From: Sphingomonas japonica
GTDB lineage: Bacteria > Pseudomonadota > Alphaproteobacteria > Sphingomonadales > Sphingomonadaceae
DNA: 64,000 nt
Reading direction: 5' to 3'
NCBI RefSeq assembly: GCF_006346325.1
Contig: NZ_VDYR01000001.1
Location: 310,001 to 374,000 of the forward strand
Shown: positions 9,376 to 18,445 of the stretch, in pieces
How the letters are laid out: every line of letters starts with the position of its first letter
Numbering within the stretch: the first letter of the stretch is position 1
Notes under the pieces: generated by a model
The model's database searches: none
Told to the model about the DNA's origin: nothing
What the model saw: the letters and a program-made list of their open reading frames with translations, nothing else
Translations under genes and position numbers: made by a program

Positions 9376-10800
9376 CTAAGCCATCGCGCCCACCAGCGAC
9401 TTGACCTCCATGAATTCGGCGAGGCCGTATTTGCCATATTCGCGGCCGTTGCCCGACTGTTTGTAGCCGCCGAACGGGACCATCGGATCGGGGTTGCCGC
9501 CGTTGATGTAGACCATGCCTGCGCGCAGCTTCGCCGCCACGCGGCGGGCGTCGTCGGGTGCGCCGAACACCACCGCCGACAGGCCATAGTCGGTGTCGTT
9601 GGCGATGCGGATCGCGTCGGCTTCGTCGTCATAGCCGATGATGGTGATGACCGGGCCGAACACTTCCTCGCGCGCGATCGTCATCGTGTTGGTGACGTTC
9701 GAGAACAAGGTCGGCTTGACGAACCAGCCCGACTCGACGCCATCGGGACGGCCGGGGCCGCCGACATCGAGCGTGGCGCCTTCGGACATCGCCGTCGTGA
9801 TGAGGCCCTGGATCTTGTCCCACTGCGCCTTGTTGACGACGGGGCCGATATGGCGCCCCTCGGTCATGGGATCGCCGGTCTGGGTGGCGCCGACGACCTG
9901 TTTGGCGATCGCGACCGCCTCGTCCATGCGTGCCTGAGGCACGAGCAAGCGGGTCGGGGCGATGCAGCTTTGTCCGGAATTCATCAAGACTGCCATCAGC
10001 GTGCCGGGGATCGCCTTGACGAAATCGGCGCTGTCGAGGACGACCGACGGGGATTTGCCGCCGAGTTCCTGATGCACGCGCTTGACGGTATCGGCGGCGT
10101 TCTTCGCGACCATGATCCCGGCGCGGGTCGATCCGGTGAAGCTGACCATGTCGATGCCGGGATGCCGCGCGAGCGCGGTGCCCACGCCCGGGCCGTCGCC
10201 ATTGACCAGGTTGAACACGCCGGGAGGCACTCCCGCCGCATCCATCACTTCGGCAAAGATCGCGGCGCAGCCGGGCGCTTCCTCCGACGGCTTGAGGATC
10301 ATGGCGTTGCCCGCGGCAAGCGCGGGCGCGACCTTGGCGAGGATCTGGTTCATCGGCCAGTTCCACGGGGTGATCAATGCGACGACGCCGATCGGCTCAT
10401 GGACGACTTGCGACTGGTTGATGACCTCTTCGAATTCGAACGCCTTGAGCGCGGCGATCGCAGCCATCAGATGGCCGATGCCCGAGCCGAATTGCGCGGT
10501 TTTGGCCATTCCGATCGGGCAGCCCATCTCCTGCGCGATCGCTTGTGCGATATCGGCGGCGCGGTTCTTGTATTCGGCGAGGACCCGTTCGAGCAGCGCG
10601 ACGCGCTCGTCGACGCTGGTCTGGCCGAAGCTGTCGAACGCACGGCGCGCCGCTGCCACGGCCTTGTCGACGTCGGCAGCGGTGCCGAGCGTGATCTCGC
10701 TGCAGGGCTGTTCGGTGGCGGGGTCGATGACTGCGTGACGAGTACCGCCCTCGCTGTCGATCCATGCGCCGTCGATATAGTGCTTGAGATAACTGCGCAT
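9376..10800 (-). CDS. NAD(P)-dependent aldehyde dehydrogenase
   Basis: A 474-residue aldehyde dehydrogenase that oxidises an aldehyde to the acid with NAD(P)+. The catalytic set is complete: C279 in NSGQSCIAP, E245 in HQELGGKSP, N147 in ITPWNWPMNQ and K170 in ILKPSEE, with the cofactor loop FTGSTRAG at 221-228. The start at MRSYLKHYIDG has GGAGGCGAGG just upstream; a longer reading to 10845 lacks family similarity. It is the last gene of a minus-strand run after a flavodoxin-like gene. The substrate cannot be read from the sequence. Confidence 0.92.
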   Translation of the reverse strand: MRSYLKHYIDGAWIDSEGGTRHAVIDPATEQPCSEITLGTAADVDKAVAAARRAFDSFGQTSVDERVALLERVLAEYKNRAADIAQAIAQEMGCPIGMAKTAQFGSGIGHLMAAIAALKAFEFEEVINQSQVVHEPIGVVALITPWNWPMNQILAKVAPALAAGNAMILKPSEEAPGCAAIFAEVMDAAGVPPGVFNLVNGDGPGVGTALARHPGIDMVSFTGSTRAGIMVAKNAADTVKRVHQELGGKSPSVVLDSADFVKAIPGTLMAVLMNSGQSCIAPTRLLVPQARMDEAVAIAKQVVGATQTGDPMTEGRHIGPVVNKAQWDKIQGLITTAMSEGATLDVGGPGRPDGVESGWFVKPTLFSNVTNTMTIAREEVFGPVITIIGYDDEADAIRIANDTDYGLSAVVFGAPDDARRVAAKLRAGMVYINGGNPDPMVPFGGYKQSGNGREYGKYGLAEFMEVKSLVGAMA

Positions 10801-10874
10801 CCTCGCCTCCGCTGATTGGGTTTGACCCGAGTGTGGCGCCGGCAAGGGTGCGTTTCAACCTGAGCCCGACTGCT

Positions 10875-11483
10875 TCACCCCGGATAGGGCGCATCCTTGA
10901 GCAGCTTTGCGAGGTGCGCGGCGTTCGAGGCGACCATCCTGGCGGTCGTGGTAACCTTGTCCGGGGTCTGGTCGAGGTCCTTGAAATCGATGCTGCCCAT
11001 CGCCTCGCCGACCCAATAGCAGGCGGCCACCGCGGGGACGGTAAAGCCGACATCGTTGAGCGACTGAAAGATCTGCGCCGACGAGAAATGCGCGCCGTCC
11101 TCGTTGCCGACGATCGCCGCGACGGCGACCTTGCCGTAGCTCGGCATGCGGCCCTGATCGTCGGTTTCGGAAATGAACGCGTCCATGCGCTCTAGCACGC
11201 GCTTAGCCACGCTGCCGACCTGGCCCATCCAGATCGGCCCGCCCAGGATGAGGATGTCGGCGGCAAGGATTTTGGCGCGTATAGCGGGCCAGGCATCGCC
11301 GTCGCCCTCGTCAGAGGAGACGCCCGGTTTCACATCGTGCGCGGCGACCCGGATGGTTTCGGAAATGGTGACGTCGTGCCCAGCAAACGCGTCCTTCAGA
11401 ACGGCGATCATCGCGTCGGTCGAGGATTCCTCGGACGCGTCGGCCTTGAGCGTGCAGTTGAGGGCGAGGGCGGTAAGGGCCAT
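10875..11483 (-). CDS. Flavodoxin-like / NADPH-dependent FMN reductase family protein
   Basis: A 202-residue alpha/beta protein of the flavodoxin-like fold. The pattern LTALALNCTLKA, then ILILGGPIWMGQVGSVAKRVLERMDAF and AAIVGNEDGAHF corresponds to the FMN phosphate, isoalloxazine and ribityl loops of NADPH-dependent FMN reductases and WrbA-like quinone reductases. The ATG at 11483 has a GGAG site 10 bases upstream. The open frame continues to 11684, but that part runs antisense-like into pyrF. It sits between pyrF and an aldehyde dehydrogenase; no specific partner is evident. Confidence 0.8.
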   Translation of the reverse strand: MALTALALNCTLKADASEESSTDAMIAVLKDAFAGHDVTISETIRVAAHDVKPGVSSDEGDGDAWPAIRAKILAADILILGGPIWMGQVGSVAKRVLERMDAFISETDDQGRMPSYGKVAVAAIVGNEDGAHFSSAQIFQSLNDVGFTVPAVAACYWVGEAMGSIDFKDLDQTPDKVTTTARMVASNAAHLAKLLKDAPYPG

Positions 11484-11541
11484 GACATCACTCCGGAAAT
11501 GAACGTTCCGGACTACGCGTGAGCCGCACGGGCGTTCCGAC

Positions 11542-12216
11542 CTACAGCGTCGCTTCGATCGCTCTCGCTGCCTGGTCGGGGTCTTCGGCCTGGGTGATCG
11601 GACGGCCCACCACCAGAATCGAGGCGCCGGCGTCGAGCGCGGCGCGGGGGGTGACGACGCGCTTCTGATCCCCGGCCGCGCCATCGGCGGGGCGGACGCC
11701 GGGGACGACGAAGAAGCCCTGCGGCCATGCCCTGTGCGCCGCCTTCACCTCGGCACCCGAGCAGACGATGCCGTCGATCCCCGCCGAACGCGCCAGATCG
11801 GCGAGGCGCTCGACATGCTCGTGCGGATCGCCGGACAGGCCGATCGAGCCGAGATCGCTGCCGTCGAGGCTGGTGAGCACCGTCACCGCCACGACCTTGG
11901 TGCCGGTCGGTGCCGCCGCCTTGGCATCCTCCATCATCGCGCGGCCGCCGGCGGCATGGATCGTCAGGATCGCCGGTTCGAGCGGGCGCAGCGCCTGGAT
12001 CGCCTTGGCCACGGTATTGGGGATGTCGTGGAATTTGAGGTCGAGGAAGATCGGCAGGCCGATCTCGGCCATCTCGCGCACCCCGGCGCGGCCGTTGGCC
12101 ATGAAGAATTCGAGGCCCAGCTTGATCCCGCCGACATGGTTGTGGACCCGGTGCGCGATCGAGCGCGCGCGGGCGAGGTCAGGGGTGTCGAGCGCAACGT
12201 AGAGCCGCGAGCTCAC
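11542..12216 (-). CDS. pyrF: Orotidine 5'-phosphate decarboxylase
   Basis: PyrF makes UMP from OMP, the last step of de novo pyrimidine synthesis. The 224-residue TIM barrel has D10 (VALDTPD), K32 (GIKLGLEFF) and the catalytic D59-x-K61-x-x-D64 tetrad in LDLKFHDIPNT, plus the C-terminal phosphate-binding VVPGVRP and VVGRPI loops. Translation starts at a GTG whose bases overlap the stop of the upstream membrane-protein gene (GTGA), indicating coupling. An ATG-initiated longer frame exists but runs through that gene. Confidence 0.95.
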   Translation of the reverse strand: MSSRLYVALDTPDLARARSIAHRVHNHVGGIKLGLEFFMANGRAGVREMAEIGLPIFLDLKFHDIPNTVAKAIQALRPLEPAILTIHAAGGRAMMEDAKAAAPTGTKVVAVTVLTSLDGSDLGSIGLSGDPHEHVERLADLARSAGIDGIVCSGAEVKAAHRAWPQGFFVVPGVRPADGAAGDQKRVVTPRAALDAGASILVVGRPITQAEDPDQAARAIEATL

Positions 12217-12593
12217 AGTAGCCCCCCCGGCGGCGGCGGGGGAGGTGGCGAAGCAGTTGCCGGGGCGGGGCCGGGGGTCGGCGCGTCGACCGGATCGGGC
12301 AGAACGTCCGGCACGATCGGCGGGGGCGGCGGCGCCATGGTAGCGGCACGCAGTTCGGCGATGGTGCGCTCGTGCGCGGCGATGCGCGACTTGGCCCGCC
12401 ACCGCGCGGTCGCGTGGAGCAGGTAGAGCGGCACGAAGCCGAGCGCGAAGGCCAGCCCCATCAGCAGCGGTAGGTTGATGTCGGCGATCAGTCCGCCCCA
12501 CAGCCGCACCGGCACCGAAACCCAGTTGTTGAATGCGAAGGCGGCGACGATCACCGCCAGCAGCACCCAGATCAGCGTGCGCAGGAACTGCAT
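12213..12593 (-). CDS. LapA-domain (DUF1049) inner-membrane protein
   Basis: A 126-residue protein with two hydrophobic segments (about 5-24 and 40-62) joined by a short loop (NNWVSVPVRLWGGLIADINLPLLMG), the layout of the lipopolysaccharide-assembly LapA/DUF1049 family. A basic, coiled-coil-like stretch (WRAKSRIAAHERTIAELRAA) follows, and then a Pro-rich tail. A GGGAG site precedes the ATG. A LapA-like gene just before pyrF is a common alphaproteobacterial arrangement. Its function in this group is inferred only from the family, which in E. coli acts in control of LPS synthesis. Confidence 0.8.
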   Translation of the reverse strand: MQFLRTLIWVLLAVIVAAFAFNNWVSVPVRLWGGLIADINLPLLMGLAFALGFVPLYLLHATARWRAKSRIAAHERTIAELRAATMAPPPPPIVPDVLPDPVDAPTPGPAPATASPPPPPPPGGLL

Positions 12594-12695
12594 CGCCGGT
12601 CGTCTCCCTTTGCCGTACCAGCGATCGTTCTAGGCGCTCGTTTCGGCGTTGGCCAGCACGGGTTCAGGCGAGGAAGCTGGCCTGGGGCGCAGCGA

Positions 12696-14984
12696 TCACC
12701 CGATTTCCGCGCGCAGCTCGGCGAACAGCTTCGGGATCGCGGTGAGCTTGGCTTCCTCTTCGTCGAGGATGGCAAGGAAGGCGGCGCGCTTGATCGAACG
12801 GACGCGGCCCGGGTTCATGCGCACCGTCGGCGGCAGGGTCGATACGACAATGTCGACCAGCCGGTCGGCACCGTGGAGGCGGCCCCACAGATAGTCGTTT
12901 TCCCGATAGGCGCGGCTGAAGAACGCTCCGAAGCTGTTGAACTGGATTCCCTTTAGCGTGGCTTCGGCGCCGCCGCTGCGGATCGCGCAGGCATCATCGG
13001 GAGCGATGCGATCGACGCGAATGGGATCGAACTCGTCGAGCCCCTCGCCCTGGAGCAGCGGCAGCGTGGCGATGTCGAAGAACGGAAAGCCGAGATAGGC
13101 GAGCAGCAAGGGGCGGCGCACGTCGCGGCCGAGCTTGCTGAGTGCTGCCGACAGCGCCGCGTCGGTCTCGGCATCGAGGCGCGTCAGGTCCATCGCGGCT
13201 TCGAGGCGGTCGAGCAGCGGGTCGGCGCCGTCGGGGAGATCGCGGACGGCGTCGCGAAGCGCGCCGAACGTGCCGGCGCGCTGGCATTCGAGATAGGCGG
13301 CGAGCGCGCCATAGACTGCGTCGCGCACCTCGGCCAGTTCGGCGCGGTCATGATCGGCGTCGAGCTCGGCGATGCGGCGGACCAGCAGCCGCAGGCGGCG
13401 GATGCGAAAGCCGAGGTCGAATCCGCGCAGGAATGCGATGGTGGCGGGCGATGCGCCGGTGTCGTGCGACGAGGCGAACTGGCTGGCCCCGCGTGCCTCG
13501 ATGCAGGCTGCGAGTGTTTCCCGGATGCGGCGCCAGCGCTGCTGTCCCGGTTGTTCGCCGACGCCGTGCAGCAATGTGGCGATGCGGTCGAGGACGCCGT
13601 CGATCTTGAGCAGGCCATAGGCGGCATGGCCGAAGCCGGCCTGCTTGCTGGCGCCGACCTGCGCGCGCTGGCGCCAGGCCTTGAGCCGCTTGGGCGTGGG
13701 ATAGTCGAGGAACAGGGTATAGCCGAACAGCGTGTCGATCTGCGCCTCGACCTCGCCGCGCAAGCGCTCGAGGATCACGAGCATGCGCTCGATCTGGTCG
13801 GACCGGTCGGAGATCGCCTCGAGATTGTCGCGGATCGGCTGCTGGCGGGGGATTTCGGACAATGCCCCGATCAGCGTCTGGAAGAAACCGGGGCGGCCGT
13901 CGACCTTGCCGCCGAACGCGAATTTGAGGCCGGGCCAGGGGTCGATGAACACGAAGCGGCGGTCGATCTGGCGGCGGGCGGGGCGCTGGCGCAGCGCGTC
14001 GATCGCCGGACGGAACGGCGCATTTGCGAGCACCGAGCCGTCGATCAGCGCCGCCTTGTCGACCGAATTGGTCGCGACATGCCGCGGCAGCACCTGTTCG
14101 AGGAACGCGTCGCGGCCGGGCCAGGCGATCTCGCGGTCGGCGATCACGCTGTCGAGCTCGGCAACGGTGAACGGGGGAAATGCGCCAGGAAAGCTCGAGG
14201 TCGCGCGCGCGGCGAAAGCGAGCTCGGCGCGGTCGGCGAGCACATCGCCGCGATTGCCGCTGTCGATGAAGTCGATGACGAGGCGATGCTCGGTTTCGAC
14301 GACCTCCTCGGGCGAGTTGAGCCGCAGCCGCTCGGGGTGGCCGGAAAAGTCGGTAACGGTGACGAACAGGTCTAGCGGCTGGCCGTCGGGGAGCAGTCTG
14401 GGGCCTGCCGGCGCCGCCGCCATCGCATCGAATGCGTCGAGCAGCATGCCCAGCAGCCGCTCGCCGCCGAACGGCGGTTCGAACCAGCGCGAGCGGACGA
14501 AATGGTCGAGCTTGGCGCGCACCTCGTCGCGCGCCGCCGCTTCGACCGTCTCATCGACCACCCGGTGTCCCATCGCCATCCACGCGATCGGCCGGGCCCA
14601 GAATTTGGTCAGCGCCGAATTGGGAGCATGGTCGGGATCGGTCAGCTTCTCGACATCGGCGAGGTCGAGCCACAGATCGGTAAGCGGTTCGAGGCTCTGC
14701 CCGCTGCTGATCGCCTGTGCCAGGAACACGCCGTTGATACCCCCCGCGCTGGCTCCGGCGACGATATCGACCAGCACGCGCACGCGCAGCCCGGTCTGCT
14801 CGGCGATCTCCTCGAGCATGGCGCGGTACACGCCCTGGCTTCCGGTGGCGGCCGGTGTGCCGTCGCAGAATGCCTGACTGGCGCGGGCGAGACGCCAGAT
14901 CTCCTTGGTGATGCCGTGCATGTAGACGGCAAGGCTGATGCCGCCATAGCAGACCAGCGCAAGCCGCAATTCCTTGTCGCGCAT
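12696..14984 (-). CDS. Patatin-like phospholipase with DUF3376 C-terminus
   Basis: A 762-residue member of the patatin-related family with a long C-terminal DUF3376-type extension. The Ser-Asp dyad is present: S79 in the nucleophile elbow GASAG (77-81) and D315 in IDGS, with the oxyanion loop CYGGISLAVYMHG near 12-24. Patatins hydrolyse acyl esters of lipids. There is no signal peptide, so it should act in the cytosol or at the inner membrane. The start at 14984 is 16 bases after the stop of an EEP-family phosphodiesterase gene that is itself coupled to a histidine kinase, so the lipase is probably part of that operon. The substrate is unknown. Confidence 0.87.
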   Translation of the reverse strand: MRDKELRLALVCYGGISLAVYMHGITKEIWRLARASQAFCDGTPAATGSQGVYRAMLEEIAEQTGLRVRVLVDIVAGASAGGINGVFLAQAISSGQSLEPLTDLWLDLADVEKLTDPDHAPNSALTKFWARPIAWMAMGHRVVDETVEAAARDEVRAKLDHFVRSRWFEPPFGGERLLGMLLDAFDAMAAAPAGPRLLPDGQPLDLFVTVTDFSGHPERLRLNSPEEVVETEHRLVIDFIDSGNRGDVLADRAELAFAARATSSFPGAFPPFTVAELDSVIADREIAWPGRDAFLEQVLPRHVATNSVDKAALIDGSVLANAPFRPAIDALRQRPARRQIDRRFVFIDPWPGLKFAFGGKVDGRPGFFQTLIGALSEIPRQQPIRDNLEAISDRSDQIERMLVILERLRGEVEAQIDTLFGYTLFLDYPTPKRLKAWRQRAQVGASKQAGFGHAAYGLLKIDGVLDRIATLLHGVGEQPGQQRWRRIRETLAACIEARGASQFASSHDTGASPATIAFLRGFDLGFRIRRLRLLVRRIAELDADHDRAELAEVRDAVYGALAAYLECQRAGTFGALRDAVRDLPDGADPLLDRLEAAMDLTRLDAETDAALSAALSKLGRDVRRPLLLAYLGFPFFDIATLPLLQGEGLDEFDPIRVDRIAPDDACAIRSGGAEATLKGIQFNSFGAFFSRAYRENDYLWGRLHGADRLVDIVVSTLPPTVRMNPGRVRSIKRAAFLAILDEEEAKLTAIPKLFAELRAEIG

Positions 14985-15000
14985 GCCGCGTTGCGTCCCC

Positions 15001-15693
15001 TCAGCCAAACTCGATATCCGCCCAGATCGGCAGGTGATCGGACCCGGTGCGCGCGGCATGGCTGTCGTGCACCCCGCAGGCGGCGATGCGCAGCCCACGC
15101 GACACCATGATGCGGTCAAGCCGCCCGACCGGATGGCGGGCATGGAAACTGGGCCCGGTGTCCGCAAAATCATGGGTACGACCGAAATCGAGCAGGCAGC
15201 CGCGACGGCCCCATTCGTTGAGATCGCCCATCATCACCGACGGCATCGCTTCGTCGCAGCCATCGAGATGCGCGAGCACCGCCGCCGCCTGCTTGCGCCG
15301 CCACAGGCCGGAAAGGTCGAGATGCATGCCGACGACGCGCAGCATCGCCCCATTGATGCGCAGTTCGCACGCGACCGCGCCGCGCGGTTCGAGCGCGGGC
15401 AGATGCAACGCTTCGCACGCCGTGATCTCGGCCTCCTTGCGCACCAGCACGACATTGCCGTGCCAGCCCATTGAGCGCGCGCGCTTGGCGGCGGGCACCG
15501 CCTTCCACGGGCTATGCTCGTCGAGCAGATGCGCGGTGATGACGGCGGCGCGGGCACCGAAACGACGATCGGCTTCCTGCAGCGCGATGACGTCGGCGTC
15601 GATCTCGCGCAGGACGTCGAGCGTGCGCTCCGGGCTGCGACGGCGGTCGGTGCCGATGCCCTTGCGCATATTGTAGCTGGCGACGCGGATCAT
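15001..15693 (-). CDS. Endonuclease/exonuclease/phosphatase (EEP) family protein
   Basis: A 230-residue EEP-fold hydrolase with the Mg-binding E40 (IALQEADRRFG), the GMHLDLSG strand, the catalytic GDLNEWG loop and the C-terminal SDHLPIWADIE His. The family contains DNases, phosphoinositide phosphatases and sphingomyelinases, so the substrate may be nucleic acid or a phospholipid head group. Its ATG overlaps the stop of the histidine kinase gene (ATGA, 15690-15693). It lies directly before a patatin-like lipase, which makes a lipid substrate worth considering. No signal peptide is seen. Confidence 0.85.
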   Translation of the reverse strand: MIRVASYNMRKGIGTDRRRSPERTLDVLREIDADVIALQEADRRFGARAAVITAHLLDEHSPWKAVPAAKRARSMGWHGNVVLVRKEAEITACEALHLPALEPRGAVACELRINGAMLRVVGMHLDLSGLWRRKQAAAVLAHLDGCDEAMPSVMMGDLNEWGRRGCLLDFGRTHDFADTGPSFHARHPVGRLDRIMVSRGLRIAACGVHDSHAARTGSDHLPIWADIEFG

Positions 15694-17042
15694 CGCGGCA
15701 GCTCGATACAGGCGAGCAGCCCGCCGCCGTCGCGATTGGCGAGGTGGATGGATCCGCCGGCGTCGCGAACGATCGCCTGGGCGAGCGCAAGGCCGAGGCC
15801 GACGCCGCCGGTCTCACGATTGCGCGAGGTTTCGAGGCGGGTGAAGGGGTCGAATACCGCGGCGAGCTTGTCGGCAGGGATGCCGGGGCCGCGATCGGCG
15901 ATTTCGATGCGGACCGACGATCCCAGGGGAACCAGCCGCACCTCGACGCTGCCGCCGCCATATTTGACGGCGTTCTCTATCAGGTTGCGGACCGCGCGCC
16001 GCATCAGCGACGGGCGCAGACGCACCGGGGTACGCGGTGCTTCCTCCAGCACAACGTCATGGTCGAGGTCGCGAAAGTCGTCGACCACCGCATCGACCAG
16101 GGCCGCGAGGTCGGTGTCGGTCATCGCTTCGCTGGGACGCCCGAGGCGAGCGAGCGACAGGATATCCTCAAGTGTGCCGTTCATCTCGTCGATGATGTCG
16201 GCCATGCGCTGCCGATCGGTATCATCGTCGACCGATTCGATGCGGACGCGCAGCGCGGCCAACGGCGTGCGCAGATCATGGCCGATCGCACCGAGCATCC
16301 GGTCCTTCTCGTCGAGCATGACGGTGACACGGTCGCGCAGCGTGTTGTACGCGGCGATCACCGCGCGGACGTCGCCGGGGCCACGTTCCGCGACCGGCGC
16401 GGCGTCCTCGCCGGGACGGAAGCCGCGCGCAGCGGTAGCGAGAGATTGCAGCGGCTCGGCGATGCGGCGGCCGAGCCACAGGATCGGGATCAGCGTGACG
16501 ACGTAGAGGATCAGCGTCTGCGCGATCAATTGCCAGATCAGGCTGCGTTCGGTGCGCGGCCAGGGGCTGTCGAGCGCGAGCCAGCCGCGCCCGGGCATCT
16601 CGACGCCGACCAGCAGCTCGCCGCCGAAGCGCGCCAGGCGATCGGCGCGGCGCGGGCCGAGCTTGCGCAATTGCAGCGATTTGGGGTCGATGTCGCGGAT
16701 GCCGGTGACGATCCGGCCGAAGCGGATACCCGATTCGGACAGCCCGGCGCGGATCCCCTCTTCGACATCGCGGGCCGGGTGCAGCTGTGCCGGCACGGGA
16801 TTGGCGGCGACCAGCCGGGTGCGGGCGCGCGGGCGTTCGGGCGGCAGGCGGCCACTGGCCATGCGCTCCGCTGCATCGACGACGCGGGTGATCGCGGGCA
16901 CGGTGACCTGGGCGAAGCGCAGCGCCTGCCGCTCGCGGTAGAGCATCGCAAAATTGATCGCCTGCGCCACGAACAGCGCGACTGCGACGAGCAGCGCGAT
17001 CTGGCCGGGCAGACTGCGCGGCCATAGCGAGCGTGCCGTCAC
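15690..17042 (-). CDS. Sensor histidine kinase (HAMP, EnvZ-like layout)
   Basis: A 450-residue inner-membrane sensor kinase. Membrane helices are about 14-34 and 170-190 and enclose a periplasmic sensor domain of about 135 residues. A HAMP linker (about 190-242) leads to the dimerisation H-box with H255 in GAIGHDLRTPLAALR. The ATP-binding domain shows the N box NLIENAVKYGG, the G1 box DRGPGIP and the G2 box GGVGLGLA. It phosphorylates the OmpR-type regulator whose gene ends 13 bases upstream. The signal cannot be inferred. The stop overlaps the next gene, an EEP hydrolase, so a downstream enzyme is translated in step with the kinase. Confidence 0.93.
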   Translation of the reverse strand: MTARSLWPRSLPGQIALLVAVALFVAQAINFAMLYRERQALRFAQVTVPAITRVVDAAERMASGRLPPERPRARTRLVAANPVPAQLHPARDVEEGIRAGLSESGIRFGRIVTGIRDIDPKSLQLRKLGPRRADRLARFGGELLVGVEMPGRGWLALDSPWPRTERSLIWQLIAQTLILYVVTLIPILWLGRRIAEPLQSLATAARGFRPGEDAAPVAERGPGDVRAVIAAYNTLRDRVTVMLDEKDRMLGAIGHDLRTPLAALRVRIESVDDDTDRQRMADIIDEMNGTLEDILSLARLGRPSEAMTDTDLAALVDAVVDDFRDLDHDVVLEEAPRTPVRLRPSLMRRAVRNLIENAVKYGGGSVEVRLVPLGSSVRIEIADRGPGIPADKLAAVFDPFTRLETSRNRETGGVGLGLALAQAIVRDAGGSIHLANRDGGGLLACIELPR

Positions 17043-17055
17043 GACGCGTTCACGC

Positions 17056-17799
17056 TCACAGACGGGTCACCTCCGCCGACAAGGTATAGCCGCCGCCCCA
17101 GACGGTCTTGATCAGCGACGGGTTCTTGGGATCGGGCTCGATCTTCTTGCGCAGGCGGCTGACCTGATTGTCGATCGCGCGATCGAATGCAGCGGCTTCG
17201 CGGCCCTGCGTCAGGTCGAGCAGCTGGTCGCGGGTGAGCACCTGGCGCGGGCGGGTAACCAGCGCGAGCAACAGATTATATTCCCCGGTCGATAGCGGCA
17301 CCGACACGCCTTCGCGATCGACCAGCGCGCGCTCGCCGGTCTTCAGCACCCAGCCGGCGAAGCTGTACGATCCGGTTTCGGGCGCGTTCTGGCGCGCGCC
17401 GCCCGCTGCGGTGCGGCGCAGCACCACCTTGATGCGGGCGGCGAGTTCGCGCGGGGAAAACGGCTTCACGACATAATCGTCGGCGCCCATTTCCAGACCC
17501 ACGATGCGATCGGTCTCCTCCGACTTGGCGGTCAGCAGGATCACCGGCGTCTCGCCATGCGCGCGGATGTGGCGGCACAGGCTGAGCCCATCCTCGCCCG
17601 GCATCATGATGTCGAGGATGGCGAGGTCGATGGCGTAGGCCGAGAGCCGCGCGCGCGCACCCTCCGCATCGCCGGCCTGAGTGACTCGAAAACCCTGCTT
17701 GGTGAGATATTGCGCGAGCGGCTCGCGGATCGAGCGCTCGTCATCGACCAGCAGCAGGTGGGGCTGTTCGGACATGTCCATGCCGGTAGCATAATCCAT
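17056..17799 (-). CDS. OmpR-family response regulator
   Basis: A 247-residue two-domain regulator. The receiver has acidic residues D19/D20 and E21, the phospho-acceptor D63 (LAILDIMMPGEDG) and K111 (VVKPFSPREL). The C-terminal winged helix carries LLLALVTRPRQVLTRDQLLDLTQGR and ends with KTVWGGGYTLSAEV. It is the partner of the histidine kinase 13 bases downstream. The start is uncertain: ATGs at 17799, 17781 and 17775 are all in frame and none has a good ribosome-binding site, and MSEQPHLLLVDDE at 17775 would be a typical N-terminus. Confidence 0.92.
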   Translation of the reverse strand: MDYATGMDMSEQPHLLLVDDERSIREPLAQYLTKQGFRVTQAGDAEGARARLSAYAIDLAILDIMMPGEDGLSLCRHIRAHGETPVILLTAKSEETDRIVGLEMGADDYVVKPFSPRELAARIKVVLRRTAAGGARQNAPETGSYSFAGWVLKTGERALVDREGVSVPLSTGEYNLLLALVTRPRQVLTRDQLLDLTQGREAAAFDRAIDNQVSRLRKKIEPDPKNPSLIKTVWGGGYTLSAEVTRL

Positions 17800-17825
17800 G
17801 AGCGGTCCAAGAGGTTCGTTGGTGC

Positions 17826-17864
17826 GGAAAAAGCCGGGCGGGCGAGGAGGGCAAGCCCGCCCGG
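17826..17864 (-). terminator. Rho-independent terminator after EF-hand gene
   Basis: A perfect 11-base inverted repeat, GCCGGGCGGGC (17832-17842) with GCCCGCCCGGC (17854-17864), is followed on the minus strand by a run of five T. It separates the EF-hand gene from the regulator gene downstream, implying that the two-component operon has its own promoter or depends on read-through. Confidence 0.75.
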
Positions 17865-17883
17865 CAACGCTGGATGCGATCGA

Positions 17884-18402
17884 TTACTGGTCGAATGCTT
17901 CCGGCGGGGGAGCCATGTCGCCGCGGCGGGCCATGCGCTGTTCCCGCTTCTCGGCACGCTCGGCGGTATCGATGCGGCCGTCGCGATTGGCATCGACCCG
18001 GTCGAAGCGCAGCGTCGCCATCGCGCGATGCTCGTCGAGGCTGATCTGGCCGTCCTTGTTGGCGTCGATCCGGGCGAGCATGCGTGTGCGCATGCCGCCG
18101 TGCTTGCCCGCCGGCTTGCCGCGCGCTTCGCGGCGTTCGGCGCGCTTGTCGTGCATCGCCTCGCGCTCCGCCGCGGTGATCTGGCCGTTGCCGTCGGCGT
18201 CGAGCCGCTGAAACATGCGGTCGGCCTGGGCGATCGCCTCGGCGCGGGTCTGCACGCCGTCGCCATTGGGGTCGAGCCGCGCCATCTTCCCGGCCGGGGG
18301 CGGCGTCATCGTCTGCGGCACCGGGGCCGGGTTCTGCTGCGCCAGTGCGACGCCGGTCAGCGCGGTCGCGCCCAGCGCGGCGGCCATCAACATGCGTTTC
18401 AT
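17884..18402 (-). CDS. Periplasmic EF-hand calcium-binding protein
   Basis: A 172-residue protein with a Sec signal peptide (MKRMLMAAALGATALTGVALAQ) and four EF-hand loops: DPNGDGVQTRAE, DADGNGQITAAE, DANKDGQISLDE and DANRDGRIDTAE. Between them lie strongly basic segments (KRAERREARGKPAGKHGG). All four loops keep Asp at positions 1 and 3 and Gly at 6, so calcium binding is likely. The start at 18402 has GAGG 7 bases upstream; in-frame ATGs slightly further up are less well placed. It is upstream of, and in the same direction as, a two-component system, which could sense or respond to the same condition. Confidence 0.85.
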   Translation of the reverse strand: MKRMLMAAALGATALTGVALAQQNPAPVPQTMTPPPAGKMARLDPNGDGVQTRAEAIAQADRMFQRLDADGNGQITAAEREAMHDKRAERREARGKPAGKHGGMRTRMLARIDANKDGQISLDEHRAMATLRFDRVDANRDGRIDTAERAEKREQRMARRGDMAPPPEAFDQ

Positions 18403-18445
18403 CGTCATTCCTCGCATTCAGGACGTCGGGATGATCCCGTCGTTG

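Noticed and set aside
9316..10815. Long plus-strand open frame opposite the aldehyde dehydrogenase gene
   Set aside because: Shadow of a complete enzyme gene with all catalytic residues on the minus strand; the product has no recognisable domain.
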